From positions 1 to 64,000 of the forward strand of contig OZ253569.1 in NCBI GenBank assembly GCA_965262875.1: a DNA stretch of 64,000 nt. The letters are read 5' to 3'. This DNA is from JBALVT01 sp965262875 (GTDB lineage Bacteria > Pseudomonadota > Gammaproteobacteria > Pseudomonadales > Halieaceae). Under the pieces are notes generated by a model. It was given only the letters and a program-made list of their open reading frames with translations. It was not told the origin of the DNA and searched no databases. Positions within the stretch are counted from its first letter, which is position 1; the number at the start of each line of letters is the position of its first letter. A program made the position numbers and the translations under genes. This document shows, piece by piece, positions 62,659 to 64,000 of the stretch.

Positions 62659-63909
62659 ATGAGTCAAGCAAAACCGTTTGAAATATCCAAGCATGCTGTA
62701 TTTGATGCTTGGCGCCAAGTGAAGGCGAACCGCGGTGCTCATGGAGTAGATGAACAGACGATAACTGAGTTCGAAGGGAACCTGAAAAGTAATCTCTACA
62801 GGCTCTGGAACCGTCTCTCATCAGGGAGCTATTTTCCACCACCGATTCGAGGGGTAGAGATACCTAAGAAGGATGGAAAATTTCGCCAGTTAGGCGTACC
62901 GACTGTAGCCGATCGGATTGCGCAGACAGTTGTGCGCAACCGGTTTGAAACGCTTGTAGAACCTCACTTTCATCCAGACTCTTATGCCTATCGCAAAGGT
63001 AAATCGGCGATAGATGCAATCAGAGTCACGCGACAACGTTGCTGGAAATACAGTTGGGTGCTGGAGTTCGATGTGCAAGGGGCGTTCGACAACATTGATC
63101 ATGCGTTGATGCTAAAAGCAGTTCGGCATCATACCCAATGTCGCTGGACGTTACTGTATATCGAGCGCTGGCTAAAGGCTCCGTTGGTTAGAAAGGATGG
63201 CAGTATCGTGGAGAGAGACAAGGGTACACCTCAGGGCGGTGTCATTAGCCCGGTGTTATTCAATCTCTATCTGCATTATACCTTCGATCTATGGATGAAA
63301 AGGCACTTTCCGCACATTCCATTTGCGCGCTATGCCGATGATGGGCTGCTACACTGCAACTCGCAGGAAGAAGCCGCTCATTTGCAGGACGTCGTTGGCG
63401 AACGCCTGCGTACCTGCGGACTTGATCTACACCCGAAGAAGACAAAAATTGTGTATTGCCGAGATGCTAACCGTCGAGGGAAGTATCCCAATATCCAATT
63501 CGATTTTCTGGGGTATGTATTTCGAGGTCGGCTGGCCAAAAGTCGGAATGGAAAATACTTCAACAGTTTTAGTCCGGCAGTTAGTCGAACATCTGCAAAA
63601 CACATTCGACAACGAATGAGTCAGTGGAATATCGGCAGATGGACGAATGCTGAATTGGAGGACATTGCGAAAAAGTCTAACGCCTCATTGCGAGGGTGGT
63701 GGAACTACTTCGGGGTCTTCTACCCGAGTTCCCTCAAACGCGTGATGGCCCATCTGAACGAAGTTCTGGTGAAATGGGCTGTGAGAAAATACAAACGATT
63801 CAAAGGAAGCAAACGCAAAGCAAGAAAGTGGTTGCGAGGCATCTCCGAAAGAGAGCCGAATTTGCTTTATCACTGGCAACTGGGCATTTTGCCTGCGGTT
63901 GGACAATAG
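62659..63909 (+). CDS. ltrA: Group II intron reverse transcriptase/maturase
   Basis: 416 aa. Fingers-palm motifs: IPKKDGKFRQLGVPTVADRI, SWVLEFDVQGAFDNIDHALM, GTPQGGVISPVLFNLYLHYT and the catalytic FARYADDGLLHC (YADD). A maturase X/GIIM-type domain ends the protein (NASLRGWWNYFGVF, RKYKRFKGSKRKARKWL). No HNH endonuclease follows, so it belongs to the En-minus group. ATG 62659 follows GGGAGGAA at good spacing. Confidence 0.93.
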   Translation: MSQAKPFEISKHAVFDAWRQVKANRGAHGVDEQTITEFEGNLKSNLYRLWNRLSSGSYFPPPIRGVEIPKKDGKFRQLGVPTVADRIAQTVVRNRFETLVEPHFHPDSYAYRKGKSAIDAIRVTRQRCWKYSWVLEFDVQGAFDNIDHALMLKAVRHHTQCRWTLLYIERWLKAPLVRKDGSIVERDKGTPQGGVISPVLFNLYLHYTFDLWMKRHFPHIPFARYADDGLLHCNSQEEAAHLQDVVGERLRTCGLDLHPKKTKIVYCRDANRRGKYPNIQFDFLGYVFRGRLAKSRNGKYFNSFSPAVSRTSAKHIRQRMSQWNIGRWTNAELEDIAKKSNASLRGWWNYFGVFYPSSLKRVMAHLNEVLVKWAVRKYKRFKGSKRKARKWLRGISEREPNLLYHWQLGILPAVGQ

Positions 63910-63943
63910 GAGCCGTATGACATGAGAGTGTCACGTACGGTTC
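63910..63943 (+). ncRNA. Group II intron domain V
   Basis: 34 nt beginning GAGCCGTATGACATGAG and ending CACGTACGGTTC, beginning directly after the maturase stop. The stem GAGCCGTATG pairs with CGTACGGTTC, the conserved catalytic hairpin of bacterial introns. A further hairpin (GTGGGGAAGTTCCAC, from about 63956) is the probable domain VI. Confidence 0.9.
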
Positions 63944-64000
63944 TGGGAGAGCATTGTGGGGAAGTTCCACTTTGCCACTCGACTCTTCGCCAAGGAAACA

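Larger units (their letters stand above)
62150..63983 (+). mobile_element. Complete group II intron (1834 bp)
   Basis: 5' end GTGTG (GUGYG rule) at 62150 and 3' end AC at 63983 (AY rule) are placed by the exon frame of the IS3 orfA. EBS1 AGACCGT (62373-62379) pairs over 7 bp with IBS1 ACGGTCT (62143-62149); EBS2 GCTTTT (62341-62346) pairs with IBS2 AAAAGC (62136-62141). An intact maturase lies in domain IV and a 34-nt domain V follows it. Use of two EBS-IBS pairings argues against the class C, terminator-targeting type. Confidence 0.92.
61876..64000 (+). pseudogene. IS3-family orfA, split by a group II intron (second part runs off the window)
   Basis: MNTRKKYPKEFKLDAVSLVL through RRLKMEKDILKKATV is a typical OrfA: helix-turn-helix (YTRIEAAKSLDINSTMLGRW) plus a leucine-zipper coiled coil. 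The frame then enters an intron at 62150. Joining 62149 to 63984 gives ATVFFAKET, the expected OrfA continuation. If the intron splices, the protein would be made; otherwise the gene is broken. The continuation and orfB lie beyond 64000. Confidence 0.85.

Noticed and set aside
1..64000. CRISPR arrays and tRNA or rRNA genes
   Set aside because: No regularly spaced direct repeats and no cloverleaf-like or rRNA sequence were seen on reading.

Overview
The window looks like a chromosomal segment of a marine, aerobic gammaproteobacterium, probably near the Cellvibrionales/Halieaceae-Spongiibacteraceae part of the Pseudomonadales. Two things suggest this: the Pseudomonas-like order tyrA-pheA-serC-gyrA diverging from mtaD-ubiG-mupP-yciK, and an accessory set of a TonB receptor, acyl-CoA dehydrogenases, a ketosteroid isomerase, a sulfite dehydrogenase and a TauD-type oxygenase. 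The taxonomic call is an inference from gene content only.

Layout. 0-5 kb (minus strand): aromatic amino acid and serine biosynthesis plus gyrase A. 5.3-8.8 kb (plus): MTA deaminase, ubiquinone methyltransferase, MurNAc-6-P phosphatase and an SDR. 8.9-13.1 kb (minus): rluB, scpB, scpA, yciO and rnm, a tight chromosome-segregation/RNA-processing operon. 13.2-16.2 kb (plus): yciB, yciI, an SH3 membrane protein, a periplasmic cyclophilin and a PdxJ of the type usual in Bacteroidota. 16.2-18 kb (minus): two decayed genes (DUF547, radical SAM). 18-25.2 kb: assorted metabolism (glutaredoxin-like protein, sulfotransferase, RluA, sulfurtransferase, crotonase, class II aldolase, Fe/2OG oxygenase) and a CDP-alcohol transferase/cytidylyltransferase pair.

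25.3-33.3 kb is the most interesting part. It is a small sulfur/amine locus in which every gene is broken by a different lesion: a CadC-like winged-helix/TPR regulator (-1 frameshift), a DsrE-like sulfur carrier (amber codon), a PLP decarboxylase (ISL3 insertion with an 8-bp target duplication) and a cysteine synthase-glutaredoxin fusion (a second, different ISL3 insertion with an 8-bp duplication, plus Lys-to-Ile at the PLP lysine). Removing each insertion sequence and one target copy restores both reading frames exactly, so the ancestral proteins (499 and 495 aa) can be read. An IS630 element carrying a nested IS4-type element follows (33.3-35.7 kb).

35.9-57.6 kb is intact: rimO-rsmE, a TonB receptor, dinB, an MFS transporter, msrA, a PhoD-type phosphatase, a VWA protein, an AGCS transporter, a SorAB-like sulfite dehydrogenase, a J-domain protein, an HtrA-type protease, an SDR, two paired acyl-CoA dehydrogenases and a ketosteroid isomerase.

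57.7-64 kb is a pile-up of mobile DNA: a four-gene IS21 element that truncates an IS110 recombinase gene, then an IS3-family orfA split by a complete group II intron whose ends, EBS/IBS pairings, maturase and domain V can all be located. Across the window, six -1 indels lie in or next to mononucleotide runs. They fall only in accessory or mobile genes, while the long housekeeping genes are clean. Together with the IS load this suggests relaxed selection on accessory genes, although base-calling undercalls must be excluded.
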